Shown: piece after piece, positions 43,479 through 53,329 of the stretch | Numbering within the stretch: position 1 is the first letter of the stretch | Layout of the letters: each line of letters starts with the position of its first letter | Assembly: GCA_907163375.1 (NCBI GenBank) | Contig: CAJQUW010009226.1 | Span: forward strand, 62,001 to 126,000 | Origin: Prostheceraeus crozeri | Lineage: Eukaryota; Platyhelminthes; Polycladida; Euryleptidae | Length of the DNA stretch: 64,000 nucleotides | Direction: 5' to 3' | The notes under the pieces: model-generated | The model's database searches: none | Told to the model about the DNA's origin: nothing | What the model saw: the letters and a program-made list of their open reading frames with translations, nothing else | Program-made: the position numbers and the translations under genes

Positions 43479-45868
43479 CCCTTTCAGTCCGGCAACCTTT
43501 ATTTTCTTTGAAAAAAATCTTTCTCCTCAGAGATAGTCTTCTTAGACCTCAAATAACATCATTTGAATAGAGAAAACGTTTTTGTGATTTTAGTTACGAG
43601 TTAGGACCATGTATCATATATGATACATCCGGTCCGGACTCAACGGGATCTTTACATAAATTCCAGTTTTAAAAGTTTATCTATGAGTTTGAGAAGAAAT
43701 GTGTTATTGTTACATGTTTTTATTATTTGCAAACTATTTTCGAGTTATATCATTGTATCTCCGCAATAAAGGTGAAAATTCATAAATGAAGTTGAGGCTA
43801 TAATTCAACTGAACAAACAAATTCAACCAAAAAAACACTACTTTTCATCAGAAAATGATGAAAAATAAGGTTAGTTCACTAAGTTATTTACAAATTGTGA
43901 AAAAGTTTATAACAATTGCGATTTGGTCGAATGCACAGAAATATAGTACATTTCTCACATCTTGTCTGAGTCAATGTATGGCAAACTTTGCACCGCTGTC
44001 TTCGGTCAGCCGTCACCATCTCCGGCCAATGAGCGACCTGATCGGATCGAATGTCAGTTTGAGGTATGATGGCAGAACGACGTCGTGTTTTTGCTGGAGA
44101 AATTGCTCCGTCCCCGACTCTGCATGGTCGACCTCGCTTTCGTGGGGTGCTGAGCATTTCGGGTGTCTTACCTTGGAGACATAATGAGTTTGACACCTTC
44201 GCAGAAAACGACAAAAGATCTAATCGACCTCTTGCCGCAACATCAAGTTGATCACAATCTCTTTTATAATGAATCCAAGCGTTTACTAGACACAGGTTGA
44301 TACTCCAAAAGAAGATAGGTTTGTAAAATTTCCTGGTTTTATGATCGCAGCGATAAAGTGACATAAGCATGTCGAATTTATCGACACCACCCATATGTTG
44401 ATTGTAATGAGTGACAATCGCAGGACATGGCACTTGAACCCTCTTCTTTGCCTTTCGATCAAATCGCTGAACATTTGTTATCGGGTCAACTGAAACATAA
44501 GAAGAACTCAGCTGAATTGATCTGTTGTCGAACCAGCGGACGATAGAAATATTTGTTTTCTTTTCTTGACGGCAATCAAACGAACCACGACCCGTAGTCT
44601 GAAGTTCCTTTTCCGATTTCAAAGGACATCCGCGCAAACGATTGGCTCGCAATGTACCAGCTGATTCTATACCGAAGTCTCTCTTCAACATAATCTGAAG
44701 TTCAATGAAATTGAAAAAATTGTCAAAATATACTATATGGTTTGCATGGCGAGGTAGCATTTCGCGCACTTTCAAAACCATATCACCAGGCTGATATCCA
44801 CATGATGAGTGTGTTTGATGGATAGAGTCCATGATATTGTAGCGGTGTCATCAATCAGCCTTAGTTGCGATGCACGCTAACAGATGGTGTACAGCTGCTG
44901 CTCTCATTGATTTTAACACCTCTCTTTACTTCACTTTCCATTTGTAATCTCTTCGCCTTATCTTAATTACCTTTCCATCCTGTCACTTGGCGAATGTAAT
45001 GCTGATGATAAGAATAACACAACTATTCTGACTGCGAGACAAGACGGTGTTCTAAAAACTCTCTCCGGGCTGTTAGAGAATAGAATAATTTACTTTGGTG
45101 ATTTACCTTACTGCAATCATCATAGACATTACCCAAATACCTCTACAATATCGTAAAACTCAAAACATCGCAGTAAATTCAAGACATCCAATCAGAGAGG
45201 AGCGACAGGATGCTATGACTGCGTTCATGAAAAATCCGTAGAAGATATCTGACAAGTGTTTCCAAACAATGTAATACTGCTGTTGAGATAGCTCATGGAC
45301 TCCTATAATATAGCATAGAAGTCCATGGATAGCTGAACCGCAATTTGCTGTAAGGCTTTGAATAACTTTTATTACTATGGTCTTTGCCACTGACTGAGTT
45401 CCTCTCTTCTGTTGAGAGACGGACGATGCTTTTGTATGTACTTGACACAGAGATCAGAAATCAATGATATTTAACCCGTTGAGTCCGGATGTATCATACA
45501 TGATACACGAACAAAAATTCAAACTTCTGAGAATGTTTAGATGACAAATATTTTATAACGATGCCGATAACTAATTTATGCTTTCATACACATGCCTGAT
45601 TTTTTATTTTGATGAATAATTTATTTAAGTGCTACTACGGGACAACTGACAAAGCGTATGTGATTTTTTTCGAAAATATCGAAATTCAAAATTCAAATTA
45701 CTGACAAATCTGACATGGCGTCAGATTTTGGCAACTGCTATTAAAACTAAGTTCCTTAGTAAATGGTCTTTCTAAATCAATGATGCAATTCAGTTATTTT
45801 ACCTTTTTACATGATAAACAGAAGCAAACTTGAAATGTATCATATATGATACGGTAGGACTGAAAGGG
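43479..45868 (-). mobile_element. piggyBac-type transposon of a third family, 5'-deleted gene
   Basis: TTAA lies on both sides (43,475-43,478; 45,869-45,872) with ends starting CCCTTTCAGTCC. Each end also has an inner CCCGTTGAGTCCGG copy (about 43,640 and 45,477) and the palindrome GTATCATATATGATAC (about 43,611 and 45,837; with one variation near 45,495). The body carries only the C-terminal half of a transposase, and about 640 bp between it and the right inner repeat shows no coding signal. Confidence 0.85.
43888..44832 (-). pseudogene. C-terminal half of a piggyBac transposase
   Basis: A 314-residue frame. It has the second catalytic D in IVYFDNFFNFIEL, the IVRWFDNRSIQLSSSYV segment, the third D in MGGVDKFDMLMSLYRCD, the FFWSINLCLVNAWI helix and a C-terminal Cys cluster (CKVCHTLTQTRCEKC, CIRPNRNCYKLFH). 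The first catalytic D and the N-terminal 250-300 residues are absent upstream, so the protein cannot be active alone. It could in principle still bind the ends. Confidence 0.85.
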
Positions 45869-46243
45869 TTAAATGAACTCAAAGGAGATACAGTCGGAAT
45901 TGTTTCAAAATGCTAGATATACACATTTATGCAGTTTTAAAGAAATTACAAGGGAATTGACTGATCATGATAGCATAAAGCAGAAGGAAATGATATTATT
46001 TTACAGATAGTCCGTGTCTGACAGCCTTGGTGAGGTGATGTTTGTTAAATTGGCAACTCGATGACCTGCGTAATTGCTTTCCAGCTGAACCTCAACAGAA
46101 TATTCTTAAGCGTGATCAGGCAACAGCTGCCACTGGCTTGGCAAAATCACGGATTCAAAGGCAATTATTTCAATTAACTTTGAAAGATGTAAATGGGTCC
46201 ACATCACTATTCAGATTCAAGAAGTGAAGCATTAATTTAGATC
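45869..46243. other. Gap with no recognised gene
   Basis: A short frame at 46,042-46,227 (61 residues) has no features. Confidence 0.4.
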
Positions 46244-46402
46244 ATTATGACTAGATCATTATGATAAATTAAGAAAAAGATGGACGATAGCTAAGAATGT
46301 GACACAAGGCATTGGAGTATTGCTAACATTTTCTTTAGGTGCTCTCACTATTTTCATTTCATCTGGCGTTCTTACAATTCCTGTTGTTGCTACTGCTTTG
46401 TG
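46244..46402 (+). mobile_element. Scrap of a Polinton membrane-protein gene, nearly identical to element B
   Basis: About 150 bp match the reverse complement of 61,836-61,975 with only about four differences (roughly 97%). It covers the basic helix and first hydrophobic segment (SLGALTIFISSGVLTIP). It ends abruptly on both sides. It is either a remnant of a terminal inverted copy of element B or a piece of another recent insertion. Fossil fragment. Confidence 0.8.
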
Positions 46403-47306
46403 ATATAATTAGATTTTAGTTGTACGTTAGGCAAGTTGTTTTAATTCTTACCAGCGCGTCATCACATCCGCATGACGTCAAAGCATCTCCCAGCTGTATT
46501 GTTTCATTTCTCTCTCTCTCCTGTCATTATATCGTGTGCGCCGCTGTGTTCAGTCATGACACAAGAAGTTATCGAAGAGCTGTCAAACATTATTGCTGTG
46601 TTTCCGGAGTTATTTGCAGAAATTTCAAAACGATATATTTCCAATGACAAGAAGACCGAATATCGCACATTTATCATTGAACAAATGGGTAAATTTCCTA
46701 TTATTTTTGACCCTGCATTTTCTGATAAGGAGAGAAAGGCAAAAGGAATAAGGAATAAGGCATAAGGAAGAAAGGCAAAACGCTTACTCGTGAAAGAAAC
46801 GAAAGAAAGAGAAAGGGACGAAAAGATTGACAACCTTCATCATCAATTACCGACGTGTTTATCTACCCGACATGAATTTGTGGATTCCTTAAAAGACTCA
46901 TTGTTAGAAGATTGTCTTCGGAAATATGAAAGCTTTTGTTATCAATCATTTTCATTACGCTGTTATATGACGTCATTTTTCTCTCATCCAATTAAACCTC
47001 GTCCACGCGTGGACAGAAATTTGTATTATTATAGTTAATGTAGTAGATGATTGGTGACAACTACATCTGAAAAGCAAGCAAGTAAGCAGTGATTCAAGAA
47101 CTATCTAAAACTCAGTTTTTTTCTAATTCATTTAGAGAAGTTCATGAAAAAAGGAAATCTGTTGAGCAATGTAACTTTTTAATTTAGATTAAATTAAATC
47201 ATTTCAAAATCGAATAAGTAGTAAGGAAAGACTTATGAGACAGTTTTTTAATCTAGGGAATTTTTTAATCTAGGGGGGGACCTATAAGAAATGTTTTTAT
47301 TATGAA
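46403..47306. other. Region left of element B with two short unassigned frames
   Basis: Plus-strand frames at 46,556-46,765 (MTQEVIEELSNIIAVFPELF...) and 46,790-47,038 (a Glu/Lys/Arg-rich start) are helical and charged but match nothing I recognise. They might be a small gene of element B's left end or host DNA. The remainder to 47,306 is AT-rich without a gene and includes a duplicated TTTTTTAATCTAGGG word (about 47,244 and 47,261). Confidence 0.35.
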
Positions 47307-47737
47307 ATGAAAAACATAAAAGAGTTTCTAAAACAATACGGCAAACAAACCACGACAAATTTCGACCTAAAGAAAATCGCTAATCGATTAGGAATAAAGA
47401 ATTTTCATGTCCTATTGAGAGACGAATTACAATTGATCAAAAATAAGCCAACTGTAACTTTCGTAACCAATCTCCACACGTCAGATCAAAAGGAGTACAT
47501 TGGTCAGCAGGTATCCTTAGTAAAAACGGAGATAATTACTATTTCGACTCTTATGGATTGCCTCCAACAAATGAAGTCAAAGAATTACTTAGAAATGGAG
47601 TTTATAATACATTTCAAATTCAAAAACCAGTAACTACTTACTGTGGGCAATTATGTCTTTATGTTTTATTGAAATTACAGGAAGGAGTGCCATTTCTAGA
47701 TATTATGTTAGATTTGAATAATAATAATGATCATTAA
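47307..47737 (+). pseudogene. Maturation cysteine protease (adenain-like), broken
   Basis: Polinton protease of the adenovirus/Ulp1 clan, which would process capsid proteins. The N-terminal part (IKEFLKQYGKQTTTNFDLKK) fits the usual start. The C-terminal end encodes CGQLCLYVLLKL, the conserved nucleophile-cysteine helix, followed by FLDIMLDLN. It ends tail to tail with the integrase gene, overlapping it by four bases. Broken, about one break. Confidence 0.7.
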
Positions 47738-49053
47738 AAATCGCTTCGTTGTAATTCATTTTGATAAAATCGGCTTCTGATATCTTCATCATCCAAATCT
47801 TTGATTTCGTAAGTAATCGGATAAGTTTGATTTATTTTACAAACTTCAAATATCTCTTTAGTCCAATAGCCAACAAAACCTTTTTCAAATTTATTCTTAT
47901 ACTTAAATATTCGTACCCTATCTCCAATTTTAAATTTTGGCTTACGTTTCTGTACATTCGGATTATTCTCATTCGAATAATTATTTTCGAATATTTTCTT
48001 TCGGATCAAATCAGGTTCGTCAGAAGCCTTCTTTGGAGTTTCTTCAATAGCTGAATGAACTTTATTATTGTACTGTTCTACAATTGCTGGTAATATCTCC
48101 AACCTTTTCTGATTTCCTTGCTCAGTAAATTTCTTGAAGATCTTACCTTTTATCGTTCTATTAAAGCGCTCTATTACTACAGCCTTCCCTGCATTTTCTG
48201 TGGAATAAACAGTTTCAAATAGTGGCCTAACATTTCGGTTATAAAACTCAGACCCTTTATCAACAAACAATTTCTTTGGCGTTCTATCATTTTCTTTAAA
48301 GATTTCTTCAAACACATATTTAACTGACAGACCACTTTTGTTTTTTAAAGGCTTTACCCAAGCGTAACGTGTATATAAATCTATAGCGGTCAATGCGTAC
48401 TTAAGCCCTCTTTCATTAGGCATATTTATTAGAACAGCACTCCAAATATCATCTTTATTAAATACTTTTACCTTCAATAGATATTTCGGCTTTCTGTATT
48501 CCCTATGAATTTTGGACGCGTAGCGGCTTGGGTCATTCGACATTTCAGAGGCATAAGTTTCATCTATCCCCTGACCGAAAAGCATTTTTGCTTGTAAAGC
48601 TTTCTTAACAAATATTCTTTCAATTCTTTCTCTAAAGGAAGGATTTTCAATATTATCTAATTCTTGTATCATTTTCTTATCAGGTACATGTCTAGAAGCT
48701 ATATCATCATGTTCTCTGTATGCTAAATCATGTCTATAAGCTGCTCCATCTACTCTATTTATTGGTTTACTATTTTCTCTAGGTGTATTATCATCGTTTA
48801 ATCTTAAATCTAATCTTGTACCGGGGCCAGTAAAATTATGACCAGGTAGATGTTTCTCTTTCGAATATTTACTCCAAATAAAACCAGGAAAGTTTTCTGA
48901 TGCTTTTTGTATGCCACCTCCGGTGTGAAGCCAAAGGCTATCCCCACTTTCGTGACGCTGACAATTTGAGGTTCTATGTACTTTTAGGAGATAATCCATT
49001 AGATCTAGATTTGAAATTCTTAAATGAAAATTCAAGGCATCCACTTCGCTCAT
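47734..49053 (-). CDS. PLA2-like domain fused to retroviral-type integrase
   Basis: One 439-residue open frame. Residues about 45-165 resemble the phospholipase A2 domain of parvovirus VP1 and adintoviruses: a GPGTRLDLRLN calcium-loop-like stretch and the catalytic-type YRHDLAYREHDD helix. Residues about 195-345 are an rve integrase core: KYALTAIDLYTRYAWVKPL, LFVDKGSEFYN, and KAVVIERFNRTIKGKIF with its Glu. The C-terminal part (PKFKIGDRVRIFKYKNKFEKG, then a WTKEIFEV strand) is the SH3/chromo-like tail. PLA2 would help membrane escape and integrase would insert the element. The two are normally separate genes, so the single frame may be a genuine fusion or a product of decay. Confidence 0.8.
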   Translation of the reverse strand: MSEVDALNFHLRISNLDLMDYLLKVHRTSNCQRHESGDSLWLHTGGGIQKASENFPGFIWSKYSKEKHLPGHNFTGPGTRLDLRLNDDNTPRENSKPINRVDGAAYRHDLAYREHDDIASRHVPDKKMIQELDNIENPSFRERIERIFVKKALQAKMLFGQGIDETYASEMSNDPSRYASKIHREYRKPKYLLKVKVFNKDDIWSAVLINMPNERGLKYALTAIDLYTRYAWVKPLKNKSGLSVKYVFEEIFKENDRTPKKLFVDKGSEFYNRNVRPLFETVYSTENAGKAVVIERFNRTIKGKIFKKFTEQGNQKRLEILPAIVEQYNNKVHSAIEETPKKASDEPDLIRKKIFENNYSNENNPNVQKRKPKFKIGDRVRIFKYKNKFEKGFVGYWTKEIFEVCKINQTYPITYEIKDLDDEDIRSRFYQNELQRSDF

Positions 49054-49069
49054 TTTTAAAGATTAAATC

Positions 49070-49543
49070 TTATCGCACCATACTAGGACTTAGATATATT
49101 CCAGAACCATCTTTTGTTTCTTTAATTTCAATTAAATCATCAATATTGTGTAGTACATTTTTAAGAACTAGTTTCGCTTCATCAACTAAATTTAATTTAC
49201 TAATAAAATTATCTACTATTCCCTCACCTCTAGCCGCTTTCTCTAACTCCCTATTATGGCGTTTTTGTTCTTCTAATGCTGCCTTCTTTGATTTATTTTT
49301 ATTTACTGCCTGGACAATACCAGCTGTCCCGCCTGCAACACTTCCTGCTGCTGCTATACCTCCTATTATTAGAGGAATTAATGGTAGAATTTCTCCATTC
49401 TTTTCTTCTTGTAATTTAATATTCTCTATCATTGGTTTACTTATGTAATACTTCTTTTTGTCAACCGTAATAGTTTTCGGTGTATTTTTGTCAATGATGT
49501 TACGTAGTTTTAATTCAACCGTTTTATTATTCATTTGCACCAT
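49070..49543 (-). CDS. Small virion-type protein with hydrophobic segment and GSGIYL tail
   Basis: 157 residues. A hydrophobic Gly/Ala-rich segment, LPLIPLIIGGIAAAGSVAGG (about residues 53-72), is followed by a Lys/Glu-rich helix, and the C-terminus has DGSGIYLSPSMV. A hydrophobic helix plus a terminal G-S-G-I-Y-L motif is common in Polinton minor virion proteins (from memory), thought to resemble adenovirus membrane-active or core proteins. It sits just upstream of the PLA2-integrase gene on the same strand and diverges from the next gene across the 59-bp repeat array. It looks whole. Confidence 0.5.
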   Translation of the reverse strand: MVQMNNKTVELKLRNIIDKNTPKTITVDKKKYYISKPMIENIKLQEEKNGEILPLIPLIIGGIAAAGSVAGGTAGIVQAVNKNKSKKAALEEQKRHNRELEKAARGEGIVDNFISKLNLVDEAKLVLKNVLHNIDDLIEIKETKDGSGIYLSPSMVR

Positions 49544-49567
49544 TTTTTAATAAAAAAATTATAGTCT

Positions 49568-49880
49568 TGGGTTTTTCTAACCAATAGAAGCTTGTACAGA
49601 GGCTTTAGCCGATCGGACCAAAGGTCCTCAGGTTTCTAACCAATAGAAGCTTGTTCAGAGGCTTTAGCCGATCGGACCAAAGGTCCTCAGGTTTCTGACC
49701 AATAGAAGCTTGTTCAGAGGCTTTAGCCGATCAGACCAAAGGTCCTCAGGTTACTAATCAATAGAAGCTTGTTCAGAGGCTTTAGCCGATCGGACCAAAG
49801 GTCCTCAGGTTTCCAACCAATAGAAGCTTGTTCAGAGGCTTTAGCCGATCAGACCGAAGGTTCTCAGGTTACTAACCAAT
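49568..49880. repeat. 59-bp tandem repeats between divergent genes (about five units)
   Basis: Units start GGTTTCTAACCAATAGAAGC and contain GCTTTAGCCGATCGG and the palindrome GGACCAAAGGTCC. The period is exactly 59 bp (starts at 49,631, 49,690, 49,749, 49,808). The array fills the divergent promoter region between the gene at 49,070-49,543 and that at 49,927. Inverted copies lie at 51,741-51,890. No spacers, so not a CRISPR array. Confidence 0.9.
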
Positions 49881-49926
49881 CATAAACGTAAATATTTTCC
49901 CCAAAAGTCAAATTTAATCCTAAAAA

Positions 49927-50361
49927 ATGCCTATAATTTATAAACACAATCTTAAACATTTTACTTCAAATCAAAAAATTGCGAACGAACCATCTATGAA
50001 ACCTGTGCACCATTATGACAGTGTAGAAACAATTCAAAAAGAAGGGGCTGGTATCTTTTCTGGTATTGGAAGTATCGTTAACTTGCTTAAAAATAATAAA
50101 GATTTGATTTCATCTGCTGCAAAAGGCGCAGCTGCTATAGGTAGTACAGCTAGTGCAATATCGAATGCTGTTAAGTCACAAAACGAATTAAAACAACTAG
50201 AAGCTATTCGTAAACTTAGGAATGATGCTAAAGAACTACAAAAAATAAAAAACTCTCAGAGGAAACAAAAAACAAAATTGCACAATTAGCGAAGATGGAA
50301 AGTAAACATGATGAAAAAACAATTGAAGAAATGAGAGGAAATGGATTAGCAAAATTCTGGT
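49927..50361 (+). pseudogene. Gly/Ala-rich amphipathic protein, candidate minor virion protein
   Basis: The N-terminal half is polar; then GAGIFSGIGSIVNLLKNNKD, AAKGAAAIGSTASAISNAVK and a Lys/Glu-rich coiled-coil tail. This resembles adenovirus pVI/pX-like membrane-active or core proteins that sit beside the major capsid gene in Polintons (inference by position and composition). The C-terminal part, ending near 50,361, belongs to the same gene by composition (MRGNGLAKFW). About one break. Confidence 0.5.
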
Positions 50362-50407
50362 AGCAAAATTCTAGTATCAAACTGATTTTTTCTAATAAAA
50401 AAATATA

Positions 50408-51746
50408 ATGTCAACTCTGATCGAAAGTAAATTTAGATTAGACGATCCGCCGTTTGTCAGTTATAATCAAAAAAAGAATGACTATATAAGAGTTGATATG
50501 AACCCCGGATCTGCAGGAAGAGTGAATACTGGAGGTGATTTAATTTTTGAAGTTGATAATCAGCAAATTTATTTATGTTTACCCGATTCATTTTTACACT
50601 GTGAATATTCACTATATTCTGATGCTAATTTTACAACACCATTACCTGCTATGGATAATATTACATTAGAAAACAATGTCTTCCGAAGATTATTTACACA
50701 AATGCGTTTAGATGTTGCAACTCAAAATATAGAAACAATAAGTGATTCTCCAGGTATTATTGATTCGATGCTTCGATTTGTTACAATAGGTGAAAATACT
50801 AAAATGCATGAAATCGAAGGATAGTTTCCAGATAATAATGATGGTATAATTATAGATGATTTAACTCACGCTGGAACAGACGCAGCAGGAATTGCGAAAG
50901 ATGTAGAACAAATTGCAAAACATTTAAATAAAAAAAATAATAATACATATACAGAAAGACGTAATTTTAATAATAAAGGTAAACAAACTATTGATTGGTC
51001 ATTGTCTCCATTATTCGGCTATTTAGTTTACAACAAAATATCATATCAATTAAAGTTCAAATTAATAATTCATCGCACTGTAAATAATGAATCAATATTT
51101 TATGAAAAGGCTGGGAAGAAATCATACCTAAAAATTGATAGATTTGAATGGTGGATCAAGCATATTACTCCTAGTTTAGAGGTTGAATTAACTATTACGA
51201 AACGATTAAATACTAATAAACCAATTCCAGTAAGTTTTATGAAGCGTACTGCGAGTTCTGTCACTTTTACTGAACAAAGATTTAACTGGCATTTCACAAG
51301 GACATCGAATACTCCAAGATATTTTTTACTCACTTTTCAAAAGAATGAAACACCTAGTTTAGATAAGAACTATTAATAGTCTTTTCAATATTAATTCAAT
51401 TAGAAGTTTACAAATTTCATTAAATCAAACACGTTATCCTATCGATCCATTAAGATTTGATAACTCAAATAATCAATTCATGGAAGGATATGACGCTTAT
51501 AGAAATCCATGTCGAGAATTCGGAGTTGAAGCACAATTAAATCCTGTAGATTGGAAGAATTTATATCCTGTTTTCTGTTTCGATTTAAGTGCATAATCTG
51601 AAGATATTATCAAGACTGGGTGTGATGTGGCAATTAATATTGAAAAGACAAATTCCACAACATCATTGATGGCTTATGGTTTATTGCTAGAAGATGTAGG
51701 ATATTCAATTGAAATTCTTAATGGAAAAATGGTTAGGATAGGCTAA
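50408..51746 (+). pseudogene. Major capsid protein (double jelly-roll), broken
   Basis: Forms the hexameric capsomers of the Polinton capsid. The N-terminal part has DPPFVSYNQKKNDYIRVDMN, then a Gly-rich turn and IDSMLRFV. The middle part has WSLSPLFGYLVYNKI and the FEWWIKHITPSLEVELTI strands. The C-terminal part has SLQISLNQTRYPIDPLRF, the REFGVEAQLNP segment and NLYPVFCFDLSA, ending with the strand pattern that closes the second jelly roll. The order matches Polinton and adintovirus capsid proteins. About three breaks. Confidence 0.75.
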
Positions 51747-51890
51747 AGCCAGAGGAGCTTCGCTACGATCGGTTAGTAACCTGAACAAAAGTGATCGGCT
51801 AAAGCCTCTGAACAAAATTCTACTGGTTAGTAACCTGAGGACCTTTGATCTGATCGGCTAAAGCCTCTGAAAAAAGTTCTATCAAGATTT
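51741..51890. repeat. Inverted copies of the 59-bp repeat after the capsid gene
   Basis: About two and a half units in the orientation opposite to those at 49,568-49,880 (GATCGGCTAAAGCCTCTGAA, GGTTAGTAACCTGAGGACC). They begin at the capsid stop codon and separate the capsid gene from the convergent fibre-like gene. Confidence 0.85.
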
Positions 51891-52618
51891 ACGTTTGTGA
51901 ATGGACAACAACTTCGTGATAACTTTATTAATTTTCTGTCGCACTTTATCTATTGCGTCAAGCAGCGTGTGATGTACTTTAATTTCTTTGCTATTAACTT
52001 GCATTTTCTCCTGGTTAATCTTCAACGCCGTTTTAAGAGCATTCAATTGAGCTTTATCACTAACCTTTTGATTAAGTGTTTTTACTTCATTTATCATTTT
52101 ATTCATGAATTTCAGTTGTTGTGTAATTCTGGTATTCAATTCGTCAACACCTTTTTGGAATGTAGATTGCAGTTGTTGCAACTGTTGTAATAATTTTTGA
52201 TTCTTTTCAGTAACTTTGACTAACTCTTCTTTCAGTTGTTTATTTTGATTTGTATTCTTTATAATGGCACCCCTTAAAGTTATTGATAATAGGATTACAA
52301 TTTTTGAATGTTCTGTTATTTTTTATGAAGTGTTGATATATCTACTTCTAGATCTTTATTCTTTTTATCAAGCTTTGATAATTTTTTTGCTAATGATTTG
52401 TCATTAAGTTTTAGCAACTCTAATTCATTTATTAGTGGAGCCACCTGTCTATCAACATATTCTTTATTTGCTAATTCAGTATTTTGTTGTGGAAGAATAG
52501 AAAGATGTAACGGTCCTGTTAAAACGTCTCCAGTTTTCATGATATAGTTGTCTAGGTCTATTTCTGATTCTTGATTATTTGAAACGTAAGCACCTCCTCC
52601 AACATTTGTCAACATCAT
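51882..52618 (-). pseudogene. Fibre-like coiled-coil protein
   Basis: The N-terminal part has the motif MKTGDVLTGPLHLSILP followed by ELANKEYVD, the pattern of phage and virus tail- or fibre-shaft repeats (T-G-x-L-T-G..., A-x-N-K-x-Y-V-D). The rest is long heptad-type coiled coil (ELELLKLNDKSLAKKLSKL; QQLKFMNKMINEVKTLNQKV). This suggests a trimeric spike or fibre on the virion (inference). About one or two breaks. Confidence 0.55.
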
Positions 52619-52635
52619 TTTTTCTGTTTAAAAAT

Positions 52636-53320
52636 ATGTTATTTAACGAGGAATTTGAAGCCCCACGTTCCGAAGAAGTTGACGCTTTGCGTCTCGGCAT
52701 CGAAGATGCAGTTGGTGGAGCCAAGCTTCTATCCAACAAAGTTGGCAGAACCAAGGTTCTATGTGAAATCTGTAATGCGCCATTGCATAACAAAGCATTA
52801 CTAAATAAGCATGTGAAAGTAGTGCATGCAACTGCATCTCCACTACATGCAACAGCACACCCAGTGCAACATTTACAACAGTTACAACAGCACCAACCAG
52901 TAGAACAACAAATGCTACAACAACAAATGTTACAACGACAAATGCTAGAACAACAAATGCTAGAACAGTCGCAACCAGTAAAAAAAACGTGTGCTGAATG
53001 TGGAAAAGACATAACTTCTAAGAATTTTGCACGTCATCAAAAAAGATGTCAATTACCAACACAACCAAAAATAAAAGATTGACAATGTTTGAATTGTAAC
53101 AAATATTTCACTGCCCAGGGTTTTACTAATCATTCTAAGTCATGCACAATTAACACACGTAAATGTACTAGTTGTGAAATTCTTAAACCCAAAACAGAAT
53201 TTTATGATACCAAATACTAATGTAAAGAATGCTTAAAAGCACAAGTGAGATGTAATAACTGTAACAAAGTTGTAATGAAGAGAAACTTCGCACTTGATGT
53301 AACAATTTGTCATGAGTAAT
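52636..53320 (+). pseudogene. Zinc-finger protein with Gln/Met repeats (element B)
   Basis: The ATG at 52,636 starts MLFNEEFEAPRSEEVDALRL. A C2H2 finger (CEICNAPLHNKALLNKHVKVVH) is followed by a repeated QQMLQ/EQQMLE segment (52,900-52,980), a second finger (CAECGKDITSKNFARHQKRC) and more Cys pairs (CLNCNKYF, CTSCEILKPKTEFY, CKECLKAQVRCNNC). It probably binds DNA. The Cys-pair series is seen in Polinton accessory proteins. The antisense strand of the repeat gives a spurious Cys-rich frame. About two breaks. Confidence 0.55.
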
Positions 53321-53329
53321 TAACTTTTG

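Noticed and set aside
49568-49880. Regular repeats suggestive of a CRISPR array
   Set aside because: Units follow each other with no unique spacers, the period is exactly 59 bp, and the context is a eukaryotic Polinton.
52575-53012. A minus-strand frame rich in cysteine (many CC and CxxC), resembling a metallothionein or keratin-associated protein
   Set aside because: It is the antisense of the Gln/Met repeat in the zinc-finger gene; the cysteines come from repeated CAA/ATG codons read backwards.
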